Assembly: GCF_018388425.1 (NCBI RefSeq)
Contig: NZ_CP074406.1
Span: 1,984,001 to 2,048,000 of the forward strand
Source of the DNA: Nocardioides faecalis
GTDB taxonomy: Bacteria; Actinomycetota; Actinomycetes; Propionibacteriales; Nocardioidaceae
Length of the DNA: 64,000 bases
Direction: 5' to 3'
The notes below the pieces were generated by a model. The model ran no database searches. It saw nothing but the letters and a program-made list of their open reading frames with translations, and was not told the origin of the DNA. Of this stretch, positions 57,860-64,000 are shown in pieces. Numbering within the stretch: the stretch's first letter is position 1; every line of letters begins with the position of its first letter. The position numbers and the translations under genes are program-made.

Positions 57860-57907
57860 TAGCGGGTGGGTGGCGCACAAGCACGGACGCGGTGGGAGAC
57901 TGGCGCC

Positions 57908-58540
57908 ATGACGACCTCCGAGCAGGCCGGCCGGACCTACGCCGGCGTGGAGCCGGAGCAGCGTCGTGCCGACCGACGCAGGCGCCTCATGGCCGCCATG
58001 GTGGCGGTCGTGGGGGAGTCGGGCTGGGAGGCCGCCACCGTCCGCCGGATCGCGGCGGAGGCCGAGCTCGGCCCGCGGTCGCTCTACGAGAGCTTCACCG
58101 ACCTCGAGGACCTGGCCGCCGTCACCTACGACGAGCTCGGCGCCGGTCTCGTCGCCGACGCCCTCGCCGCGATCGCGGACGCGGACGACTCGAGTGACGT
58201 CGCCACGGTGACCCGGGCGGCGATCACCGCGATCGTGGAGCGGCTCGGCGAGGACCCGCGCCGGGCGCGCTTCCTGCTCTGCGAGGTCCCGGTGCTGGCG
58301 GCACGTCGTACGGCGCTGCTGCACGCGGCCGCGGGGGAGTACGCCGCCCAGGCCCGCCGCGCCGGCGCCACGCTCAGCGAGCAGCAGCTGCGGGCGACCT
58401 CGCTGGTGGTCGCGGGCGGGGGACTGGAGCTGATCCGCGCCTGGCTCGACGGCGCCCTCAGGCTGGAGCAGGCACAGGTGAGCGCGTTGATCGCGGAGTC
58501 ACTGACCGCGCTCAGCGCCCGATTGCCGGCGATCCTGTGA
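57908..58540 (+). CDS. TetR family transcriptional regulator
   Basis: The 210-residue regulator has the TetR DNA-binding domain (RRRLMAAMVAVVGESGWEAATVRRIAAEAELGPRSLYESFTDLEDL, helices 1-3) and a helical ligand-binding domain with ARFLLCEVPVL. It most likely represses the divergent MpaB-type gene and itself through the palindromes at 57838-57859. The ligand is unknown, perhaps the substrate of that enzyme. Confidence 0.9.
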   Translation: MTTSEQAGRTYAGVEPEQRRADRRRRLMAAMVAVVGESGWEAATVRRIAAEAELGPRSLYESFTDLEDLAAVTYDELGAGLVADALAAIADADDSSDVATVTRAAITAIVERLGEDPRRARFLLCEVPVLAARRTALLHAAAGEYAAQARRAGATLSEQQLRATSLVVAGGGLELIRAWLDGALRLEQAQVSALIAESLTALSARLPAIL

Positions 58541-58649
58541 GCGAGCCCGCGCGGGCCCAGCCGGGTCTCCCTCGGTAGTCGTTCGGAACCTAGCGCCGCC
58601 GAGGCCGGCACCGCGGCGTTTCCGGGAGACCGGGACCCCGGGCCGTGCC

Positions 58650-59174
58650 TCAGCCGAGCGTGGCCCGCCACTCCTCGGCGTTGATGCGGAACAGCCGGTA
58701 CCACTTCCCGACGACGCCGAGGTCGCTCATGCCGAGGCGGTGGCAGACGGCCTGGGACGGCTCGTTGTCGAGGTGGGTGATGGCGAGGATCTCGGGTAGG
58801 CCGGCGCCGAACCCGTGCGCCAGCACGGCGCGCGCGGCCTCCGTGGCGTAGCCGTGGCCCCAGGCGTCGGGGTGCAGGTGCCAACCGATCTCGACCTCGC
58901 CAGCCTCGTCGTTCGGCAGGGTCAGCAGCAGCACCGTGCCGGCGACCACGCCCGTGTCGCGGACCTCGACGGCCCAGATGCCGCGGGGTGGCTCGGCCGA
59001 GCGGGCGGCATACCGGTCGATGCGCGCGTGCGCCTCGTCGAGGTCCTTCATCAGCACCGGCTCGCCGTCGGCGAGCCACTTCACGATCTCGATCCTGCTC
59101 TGGATGTCGAGCAGGCGGGCGGCCTCGTCGTGTCGCCAGGGACGTATGAGCAGGCGCTCGGTCGAGAGGTGCAC
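58650..59174 (-). CDS. GNAT family N-acetyltransferase
   Basis: This 174-residue acetyltransferase is of the RimJ/RimL-like subgroup: [22 protein letters not shown] start, [17 protein letters not shown] strand, [29 protein letters not shown] with the acetyl-CoA loop (GHGYATEA), and [17 protein letters not shown]. The acceptor (protein N-terminus or small molecule) is not known. GTG 59174 is supported by TAACGT 6 nt upstream on its strand. Confidence 0.9.
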   Translation of the reverse strand: MHLSTERLLIRPWRHDEAARLLDIQSRIEIVKWLADGEPVLMKDLDEAHARIDRYAARSAEPPRGIWAVEVRDTGVVAGTVLLLTLPNDEAGEVEIGWHLHPDAWGHGYATEAARAVLAHGFGAGLPEILAITHLDNEPSQAVCHRLGMSDLGVVGKWYRLFRINAEEWRATLG

Positions 59175-59180
59175 GGCACC

Positions 59181-59186
59181 ACGTTA
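59181..59186 (-). promoter_or_regulatory. minus-10 element of the GNAT gene
   Basis: TAACGT on the minus strand ends 6 nt before GTG 59174. Confidence 0.45.
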
Positions 59187-59261
59187 TGTCATCGGCACGC
59201 ACGACCACGGCCTCACCTGCGCGCCTTGTCCGAAGCGCCCACGCCCATGCCGTGCGCACCC

Positions 59262-59267
59262 TAGGCT
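59262..59267 (+). promoter_or_regulatory. minus-10 element of the secreted-protein gene
   Basis: TAGGCT ends 6 nt before GTG 59274. Confidence 0.5.
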
Positions 59268-59273
59268 TCGCCG

Positions 59274-60029
59274 GTGCGCCTCGTATCCCGCTTCTCCGCC
59301 GTCCTGCTCCTCAGCCTGCTCCTGCCGCTGCTCGGCACGTCGGCGCAGGCCGCCGCCAAGCAGCACCCGTGGGCGGCGTACTTCCCGGCGACGGGCGTGA
59401 AGTGCAGCTACACGCTCACCGACGAGGCCGGGGAGGTCGTGGGCACCGAGAAGGCCAAGGTCCGCAAGCGCAGCGGCAAGAAGATCGTGCTGGCCATGTC
59501 CAGCGAGGGCATGACCTATGCCCAGTCGGTGCACCTGCTCAAGGGCGGCAAGGCGGGGTTGAAGCAGCGCGAGACGCTGCGCATGTTCGGGATGGTCAAC
59601 AAGGTGTCGTACGACGCCACACTGCCGGCGCCGTCGTCCTCCGCGAAGCGTCGCAAGGCCGAGGCCGCCACGATGACGCTGCGGATCACGATGCCGACCG
59701 AGATGGCCGCGCTCGCGACCAAGAGCGGTCGCACGGTGATGATCGCCGCCAAGTACCGGACCAGCAACCTCGGCACGCGCCGCATCGCGCTCGCCGACAC
59801 CGAGCGCACCAAGGTCCGTGCCTTCGGGCAGCGGACCAAGATGACGTCCCTGAAGATCACCAACGCCAAGCCCGAGTTCGCCCGGCAGATCAAGAAGGAC
59901 ATGCGCGACCTGTTCGCAAGCATGGCCACGACGTCCTGGTACGCCAAGGGCCGGGGGTTCGTCCTGACGAGCGCGCTCGACGCCGAGGGCGAGTCACTCG
60001 TCATGCGGCAGTCCAGCTGCTCCCGCTGA
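59274..60029 (+). CDS. secreted basic protein, unknown function
   Basis: The 251-residue product has a clear signal peptide (RLVSRFSAVLLLSLLLPLL then GTSAQA, with cleavage likely after AQA). The mature part is rich in Lys and Arg and reads as alternating strands (VKCSYTLTDEAGEVVG, KKIVLAMSSEGMTYAQS, TSLKITNAKPEFARQI). Two cysteines (about residues 44 and 249) could form a disulphide. I do not recognise a family. GTG 59274 is supported by a TAGGCT element. Confidence 0.75.
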   Translation: MRLVSRFSAVLLLSLLLPLLGTSAQAAAKQHPWAAYFPATGVKCSYTLTDEAGEVVGTEKAKVRKRSGKKIVLAMSSEGMTYAQSVHLLKGGKAGLKQRETLRMFGMVNKVSYDATLPAPSSSAKRRKAEAATMTLRITMPTEMAALATKSGRTVMIAAKYRTSNLGTRRIALADTERTKVRAFGQRTKMTSLKITNAKPEFARQIKKDMRDLFASMATTSWYAKGRGFVLTSALDAEGESLVMRQSSCSR

Positions 60030-60064
60030 CCCCTCTCCGGCGCACCACCCATATCGCCGATAAG

Positions 60065-60077
60065 TGACATTATGTCA
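60065..60077. promoter_or_regulatory. orphan AT-rich palindrome TGACA-TTA-TGTCA
   Basis: A perfect 5-bp dyad in the 79-bp gap between two convergent gene ends (60029 and 60109). An AGGAG-type sequence follows at 60084. No gene starts here, so it looks like a promoter/operator that lost its gene, perhaps an antitoxin. Confidence 0.35.
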
Positions 60078-60108
60078 TTACGTGAGGAGATGAGCCCCTC
60101 TTCCGGGT

Positions 60109-60675
60109 TCAGAGCGCAGTCAGGACCTCGGGCACCCAGCCCGGCCAGGACACCGCGCCGTGCGCGACACCCCCGCTGAACCTCGCGGTGCGGACCGGGC
60201 TGCTAGCGGTGTTGTCGTAGAGGTCGGCGGTGTCGCACAGGCGTACGGCGTCCGCGACGTTGTCCCACAGCCGCTGGTAGCGCCCGCGGATCTTGTCCTC
60301 GGGTACGGCGTGCCCACCCTGGCCGACGCGCTTGGCAACCCGGGCGACCGTGTCGTCCTCGGGCAGCATCAGCACGTGCAGGTGCACGCGGTAGCCGCCG
60401 GCGGTGGCGTCTCGGATCAGGTCGAGCTTCGAGGAGTGCGAGAACACCGTCTCGGCGATGAACGGTTCCTGTAGCGCGATGAAGGCTGAACGCAACACCT
60501 CTGCGAGCCGCGCGGCCACCCGCGACTTCTCGACCTCGTCGCCGGGCCAGTAGAGCTTGGCGATCTCGTCGGCGTTGACGAAGGCCCGGTGCGGCAGCGC
60601 CGGCAGCAGGACGCGGTCGACGAAGGTCGACTTCCCCGCACCGTTGGGCCCGACGACGAGGTCCAGCCGCGTCAC
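60109..60675 (-). CDS. zeta-toxin-family kinase (toxin of a TA pair)
   Basis: The 188-residue P-loop kinase has Walker A VVGPNGAGKST (Lys15), FVNADEIAKLYWPGDE and FIAETVFSHSSKLDLI, all typical of zeta-like toxins that phosphorylate UDP-sugars or small metabolites. GTG 60675 overlaps the stop of the upstream antitoxin-like gene by 4 nt (GTGA), so toxin translation depends on the partner's. The operon has twin operators upstream. Confidence 0.85.
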   Translation of the reverse strand: MTRLDLVVGPNGAGKSTFVDRVLLPALPHRAFVNADEIAKLYWPGDEVEKSRVAARLAEVLRSAFIALQEPFIAETVFSHSSKLDLIRDATAGGYRVHLHVLMLPEDDTVARVAKRVGQGGHAVPEDKIRGRYQRLWDNVADAVRLCDTADLYDNTASSPVRTARFSGGVAHGAVSWPGWVPEVLTAL

Positions 60676-61124
60676 CTACCGGCCTTCGCCGGCGACTGCT
60701 CGCCCTCCAGTGCCCGGCCGAGATCGGCCACCGCCTCGCGGAGCTGGGCGCGCGAGCGCTCGGCGAGCGCACCGCGCGACGTCAGGTCGGCCAGCACTCG
60801 GTGCGGATCCGGGGTGGCTGAGGAGAAGTCCGGCAAGGGAGCCGAGGAGAAGTCCGCGTGCGCCACCGCCTCGTCGATCCGCGCGGTGATCGCAGCATCG
60901 AACTGCCGGGCCTCGTCCAGGCTCAGGTCCCGCTGCGCGACCTTGCCCTCGAGCGCGAGACGGACGCGGTTGACCGGCGAGTCGACCTGAGCAGAGAGCG
61001 CGGCGCCGAGGCGCGCCCAGTGCTCGAGCTGCTGACGCGCCGAACGGGACTGCCGGGAGCCCTCAGCGGCAGCCGTCTCGAACAGCGCCTCGTCGAACCT
61101 CGTGACCCGCTCTGCCTTGCCCAT
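60672..61124 (-). CDS. ParD-like antitoxin with extended C-terminus
   Basis: The 150-residue protein starts MGKAERVTRFDEALFETAAAEGSRQSRSARQQLEHWARLG (a ribbon-helix-helix followed by a Q/EHWARLG helix), matching the ParD_like antitoxin family, which is usually only about 70-80 residues. The extra C-terminal 80 residues include a tandem DFSSA repeat and helices that could neutralise the zeta-type toxin. ATG 61124 has a GGGGAG site. It presumably binds the twin GTAGC palindromes upstream. Confidence 0.78.
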   Translation of the reverse strand: MGKAERVTRFDEALFETAAAEGSRQSRSARQQLEHWARLGAALSAQVDSPVNRVRLALEGKVAQRDLSLDEARQFDAAITARIDEAVAHADFSSAPLPDFSSATPDPHRVLADLTSRGALAERSRAQLREAVADLGRALEGEQSPAKAGR

Positions 61125-61138
61125 CGCACTCCCCTGTC

Positions 61139-61174
61139 GTAGCACTTCGCTACACCATCGTAGCAACCTGCTAC
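61139..61174. promoter_or_regulatory. twin operators of the toxin-antitoxin operon
   Basis: Two dyads of identical form, GTAGC-N5-GCTAC, at 61139-61153 and 61160-61174. Their centres are 21 bp apart, two helical turns, so dimers would bind on the same face. They start 15 bp before the antitoxin ATG on the minus strand. Confidence 0.8.
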
Positions 61175-61226
61175 AGATGTCGCCCAGGGTGAAGCGAAGG
61201 CGCGCCGCCGCGAGACAGGGTCCCCG

Positions 61227-61232
61227 TAGGGT
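61227..61232 (+). promoter_or_regulatory. minus-10 element of the S66 peptidase gene
   Basis: TAGGGT ends 6 nt before ATG 61239. Confidence 0.5.
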
Positions 61233-61238
61233 CCGGCC

Positions 61239-62282
61239 ATGGATCTCGCCGTCGTACCCAAGGCTCGGCCCGGCGACAAGGTCGCCGTGCTCTCACCGTC
61301 GTTCGCCGTGCCGGCCGTCGGTCCCGCAGTGCACGAGCAGGCCCTGCGGCGACTCACCGCGACCACCGGGCTGGTGCCGGTCGAGTACCCGACGACGCGC
61401 CGCCTCGACGCCAGCAGCCGCGACCGAGCCGCGGACCTGAACGCCGCCTTCGCCGACCCGGAGATCCGAGCCGTGCTGGCGACCGCCGGCGGCGAGGACC
61501 AGATCACCGTCATCCCCCACCTGGACACTGCCGCCGTGCGCGCCGACCCCAAGCCGTTCCTCGGCTACAGCGACAACACCAACCTCCTCAACTGGCTGTG
61601 GACCCACGGCGTGCCCGGCTTCTACGGCGGCTCCACCCAGGTCCATCTCGGCGCCGGGCCGGGCATCGACCCGGTGCACGAGCAGAGCCTGCGCGCCGCG
61701 CTGCTCACCGGCGAGCGGCTCGAGATCGTGGAGCCGGGTGAGTCCGAGGACTTCGGCCACGACTGGGCCGACCCTCGCGCGCTGACCGAGCACGGCGAGC
61801 GCGAGCCCACCGAGCCGTGGACGTGGGCCGGGCCGACCCGGAGCGTCACCGGTCGCACCTGGGGCGGCTGCGTCGAGGTGCTGCAGTGGATCCTGACGGC
61901 CGGCCGCTTCCCTCACGATCCGGACATGCTGGCCGGTGGCGTGCTGCTGCTGGAGACCTCCGAGGAGCTGATCCCCGCCCGGGACTTCGGCTGGATCCTG
62001 CGCGCACTCGGTGAACGCGGCATCCTCGGCGCCGTCGACGCGGTCCTCGTCGCCCGCCCACCGACTTCCGACCTCACCCGGCGACCCAGCGCCGACGAGC
62101 GTCGGGCACACCGCCGCGCGCAGTGCGAGACGGCCATCGCGACGATCGAGCGGTACAACGCCGACGCCGTGGTGGTCGTCGGTCCCCCGTTCGGCCACAC
62201 CCGGCCGCAGTGGATCCTGCCGTACGGCGGCCTGGTCACCGTCGACGGCGTCGGCCGTCGGATCGTCGCGGATTACTCCTGA
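61239..62282 (+). CDS. S66 family peptidase (LD-carboxypeptidase/MccF-like)
   Basis: The 347-residue serine peptidase has the S66 triad: Ser111 in GYSDNTN, Glu239 in LLLETSEE and His320 in FGHTRPQW. The family trims murein tetrapeptides or, in the MccF branch, cleaves acylated aminoacyl-nucleotides such as microcin C. The N-terminal segment KARPGDKVAVLSPSF is typical. It has no signal peptide, which favours a cytoplasmic MccF-like or murein-recycling role. It diverges from the toxin-antitoxin operon. Confidence 0.9.
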   Translation: MDLAVVPKARPGDKVAVLSPSFAVPAVGPAVHEQALRRLTATTGLVPVEYPTTRRLDASSRDRAADLNAAFADPEIRAVLATAGGEDQITVIPHLDTAAVRADPKPFLGYSDNTNLLNWLWTHGVPGFYGGSTQVHLGAGPGIDPVHEQSLRAALLTGERLEIVEPGESEDFGHDWADPRALTEHGEREPTEPWTWAGPTRSVTGRTWGGCVEVLQWILTAGRFPHDPDMLAGGVLLLETSEELIPARDFGWILRALGERGILGAVDAVLVARPPTSDLTRRPSADERRAHRRAQCETAIATIERYNADAVVVVGPPFGHTRPQWILPYGGLVTVDGVGRRIVADYS

Positions 62283-62318
62283 CCCGTGCCGCCGCCCGAG
62301 GCTATCGAGCGGCCGCCC

Positions 62319-62531
62319 TCACTCCTCCGGCCCCTCTGAGGGACCAGACCCGGCGCCGCCACGCGGCAGCCGCCCGGCACGCACGAGCGCGTCGTGCAAC
62401 AGCTTCTCGATCTGGGCGTTCACCGAGCGCAGGTCGTCCTCGGCCCACCGGCGCACGGCCTCGGCGATGGCCGGGTCCAGCCGGAGCGGGATCTGCTTCC
62501 GCTCCGGCCGTCCCGGCACTCCCCTGGGCAC
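62319..62531 (-). CDS. small protein with putative RHH/Arc-like fold
   Basis: This 70-residue protein reads KQIPLRLDPAIAEAVRRWAEDDLRSVNAQIEKLLHDALVRAG, a short strand followed by two helices with the V-N-A-Q-I-E-x-L pattern of Arc/MetJ-type DNA-binding proteins. The C-terminal tail is Gly/Ser/Glu-rich. GTG 62531 is 22 bp past the SPFH gene stop, so it is cotranscribed with it. It may bind the palindromes in front of the SPFH gene, by inference from the operon. Confidence 0.75.
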   Translation of the reverse strand: MPRGVPGRPERKQIPLRLDPAIAEAVRRWAEDDLRSVNAQIEKLLHDALVRAGRLPRGGAGSGPSEGPEE

Positions 62532-62552
62532 GTCGCTGTCCTGCGTCGGCGA

Positions 62553-63551
62553 TCAGTTGTACAGGGTGCCGACGTTGACGACCGGCGTAGCCGAGCCGCC
62601 GCCGACCAGCACCGTCATCAGGTTCGAGGTCATCGCGGCGCGGCGCTCCGGGTCGAGCTCGATGTCGCCGTTCTGCTCCAGCAGCGACAGCGCCTCGGTC
62701 ACCAGGGAGACCGCGCCGGTGACCATCACCTGGCGGGCGTCGAGGACGGCCTGGGCCTGCTGTCGCTGGAGCATGGCGCCGGCGATCTCGGGGGCGTAGG
62801 ACAGGTTCGACAGCCGCACCTCGAGCACCTCGAGACCGGCGATGTGGATCCGCTCGTTGAGCTCGACCACCAGCTCGTCGGCGACCTCGTTGCCGTTCTC
62901 CCGCAGCGTGACGATCTGCGGCGAGCGCTCGATCTCCGCCTCGGTCTGGTCGCTGACCGAGGCCTGTGCCTGCGCGTCGTACGGGTGGGTGGCGACGACG
63001 TGACGCAGGGCCGCCTCCGACTGCGTGGCCACGAAGTCGTCGTAGGCGTCGACGGCGAAGACGGCCTTGGCGGTGTCGGCGACCTGCCAGACCACGATCG
63101 CGGAGACCTGGACCGGCGAGCCGGTCTTCTCGTTGACCTTCAGCGTCTGCGTCTCGAAGTTCTGCACCCGCACCGGGACACCGCGTCGCCCGCTCAGCGG
63201 CACCGTCCACGACAGGCCGGTACGACGCACGGTGCCGATGTAGGCCCCGAAGAACGTCACCACGCGGGTGTCGCCGGGCTGGATCACGCAGAACCCGCTC
63301 AGCCCGAGCAGGGCGAGGAAGCCGATCACGCCGCCCAGGGTGGCCTCGAGCGCTCCCCCGTCACCGGCGTCCAGGGCTTCGAGGCCGATGACCAGCAGCA
63401 CCGTGGCGACCGCGACCAGTGCGAGCACGACCAGGAGCACCGGCCAGCCGCTGATCGCGAAGCCGCGCTTCTCGGCGATGTCGACGCGGACCGGCGGGAC
63501 GACGGACGGCGCGGCGGGCGGCGCGGGCGGGGCGACGGGCGGGGTCGTCAT
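62553..63551 (-). CDS. SPFH/Band 7 domain membrane protein
   Basis: The 332-residue protein has a proline-rich N-terminus, two close membrane segments (GWPVLLVVLALVAVATVLLVIG; GVIGFLALLGLSGFCVIQPG), and an SPFH domain (DTRVVTFFGAYIGTVR to LNERIHIAGLEVLEVRLSNLSYAPEIAGAMLQRQQAQAVLDARQ, split over the core). It likely oligomerises at the membrane. ATG 63551 has an AAGGAG site spaced 6 nt. Expression is likely controlled by the nested palindromes at 63571-63603. Confidence 0.9.
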   Translation of the reverse strand: MTTPPVAPPAPPAAPSVVPPVRVDIAEKRGFAISGWPVLLVVLALVAVATVLLVIGLEALDAGDGGALEATLGGVIGFLALLGLSGFCVIQPGDTRVVTFFGAYIGTVRRTGLSWTVPLSGRRGVPVRVQNFETQTLKVNEKTGSPVQVSAIVVWQVADTAKAVFAVDAYDDFVATQSEAALRHVVATHPYDAQAQASVSDQTEAEIERSPQIVTLRENGNEVADELVVELNERIHIAGLEVLEVRLSNLSYAPEIAGAMLQRQQAQAVLDARQVMVTGAVSLVTEALSLLEQNGDIELDPERRAAMTSNLMTVLVGGGSATPVVNVGTLYN

Positions 63552-63570
63552 GGGTGCTCCTTCGATCGGG

Positions 63571-63603
63571 ACTCTCAGCGAGAGTGATATCACTACGATA
63601 TCA
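63571..63603. promoter_or_regulatory. nested operator palindromes upstream of the SPFH gene
   Basis: Three dyads are packed together: ACTCTC-AGC-GAGAGT (63571-63585), GTGATATCAC (63584-63593), and TGATATC-ACTAC-GATATCA (63585-63603, perfect 7-bp arms). They lie between the SPFH gene and the divergent SDR gene. Confidence 0.7.
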
Positions 63604-63640
63604 GCAGCGAGCCCCCGGCACAGGTCCTTGCGCCCGTCGC

Positions 63641-63646
63641 GATACT
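63641..63646 (+). promoter_or_regulatory. possible minus-10 element of the SDR gene
   Basis: GATACT ends 6 nt before ATG 63653; matches A2 and T6 but not T1. Confidence 0.3.
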
Positions 63647-63652
63647 CGGCGC

Positions 63653-64000
63653 ATGACCCGACCCACCGCCGTCGTCACCGGAGCCGCCGCAGGCATCGGC
63701 CGCGCCATCGCCACCCGCCTGCACGCCGCGGGCCACCTCGTCGCGGCGTACGACGTCGACGAGCCGGGTCTGGCCCGGCTGGCCGAGGAGCTGCCCGGCC
63801 TGCGCACCGGCCGCCTCGACGTCCGCGACGCCGAGCAGTGGCGCGCGAGGCTCGCCGAGCTGGCCGAGCACACCGGCGGCCGACTCGACGTGCTGGTCAA
63901 CAACGCCGGCATCCTCGCCGCCGGCCCGTTCGCCGACATCGACCTGGCCACGCAGCAGCGGATGGTCGACATCAACGTGACCGGCGTGCTCAACGGCTGC
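63653..64000 (+). CDS. short-chain dehydrogenase/reductase (SDR), 3' truncated by the window
   Basis: The first 116 residues of a classical SDR are visible: cofactor motif TGAAAGIGRAIATRL (the T-G-x3-G-x-G pattern), an acidic residue after the second strand (AYDVDEP) suggesting NAD preference, LDVRDAEQW, and the NNAG motif (LVNNAGILAAG). The catalytic Tyr and Lys lie beyond the window edge. It diverges from the SPFH gene. Confidence 0.9.
   Translation, partial: MTRPTAVVTGAAAGIGRAIATRLHAAGHLVAAYDVDEPGLARLAEELPGLRTGRLDVRDAEQWRARLAELAEHTGGRLDVLVNNAGILAAGPFADIDLATQQRMVDINVTGVLNGC

Overview
The window is 64 kb of high-GC chromosome from an actinobacterium. Codon third positions are almost all G or C, genes are tightly packed, and GTG starts and ATGA/GTGA overlaps are common. 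It encodes a Pup-proteasome system, the mycothiol ligase MshC, RbpA and a split Lnt/Ppm1 pair. Gene content and order resemble the proteasome region of mycobacteria and streptomycetes. The overall style suggests Nocardioides or a close relative; that placement is inference from style, not from a marker gene.

Layout. 1-2620: DUF3090, an SCO1664-like protein and mshC. 2683-5164: a palindromic repeat, then a four-gene minus-strand cassette containing a WXG-type protein (possible type VII secretion cargo). 5259-9994: a PAC2 protein diverging from metH, whose leader looks like an S-adenosylhomocysteine riboswitch. 10479-14033: an ABC-2 exporter translationally coupled to a NarL-type two-component system. 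14166-20292: a HAD phosphatase, then a five-gene peptide/nickel-type ABC importer. 20410-37709: RecB-like nuclease, site-2 protease, trmI, mpa, DUF1206, dop-pup-prcB-prcA, a Rieske flavoprotein, pafA, an FKBP lipoprotein, pafB-pafC, tatA-tatC. 37721-46741: second copy of the palindromic repeat, lipid kinase, helY, a 5'-3' exonuclease, an Lrp regulator, lnt-ppm1-fxsA and rbpA. 46825-64000: accessory and housekeeping genes, including an MFS protein, a GDPD phosphodiesterase, an HTH-MurA fusion, a short UvrA paralogue, a DUF4389 protein, a TetR/MpaB pair, a zeta-type toxin-antitoxin operon, an S66 peptidase, an SPFH protein with a small DNA-binding-type neighbour, and a partial SDR gene.

How the genes work together. 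Mpa (ending in GQYL), PrcB/PrcA, Pup, PafA and Dop form a complete pupylation and degradation pathway. Pup ends in Gly-Gly-Glu, so it can be ligated without deamidation. PafB/PafC are the WYL regulators usually found beside pafA. The TatA/TatC, Lnt, Ppm1 and RecB/TrmI neighbourhoods keep the ancestral actinobacterial order.

Regulation is unusually readable. About nineteen genes have a TANNNT hexamer ending 6-7 nt before the start codon, the signature of leaderless transcripts, and this fixes many starts. Clear operator palindromes precede the toxin-antitoxin operon, the TetR gene, the SPFH gene, the HTH-MurA gene and the peptide importer. No tRNA, rRNA, CRISPR array, insertion sequence or prophage was seen.
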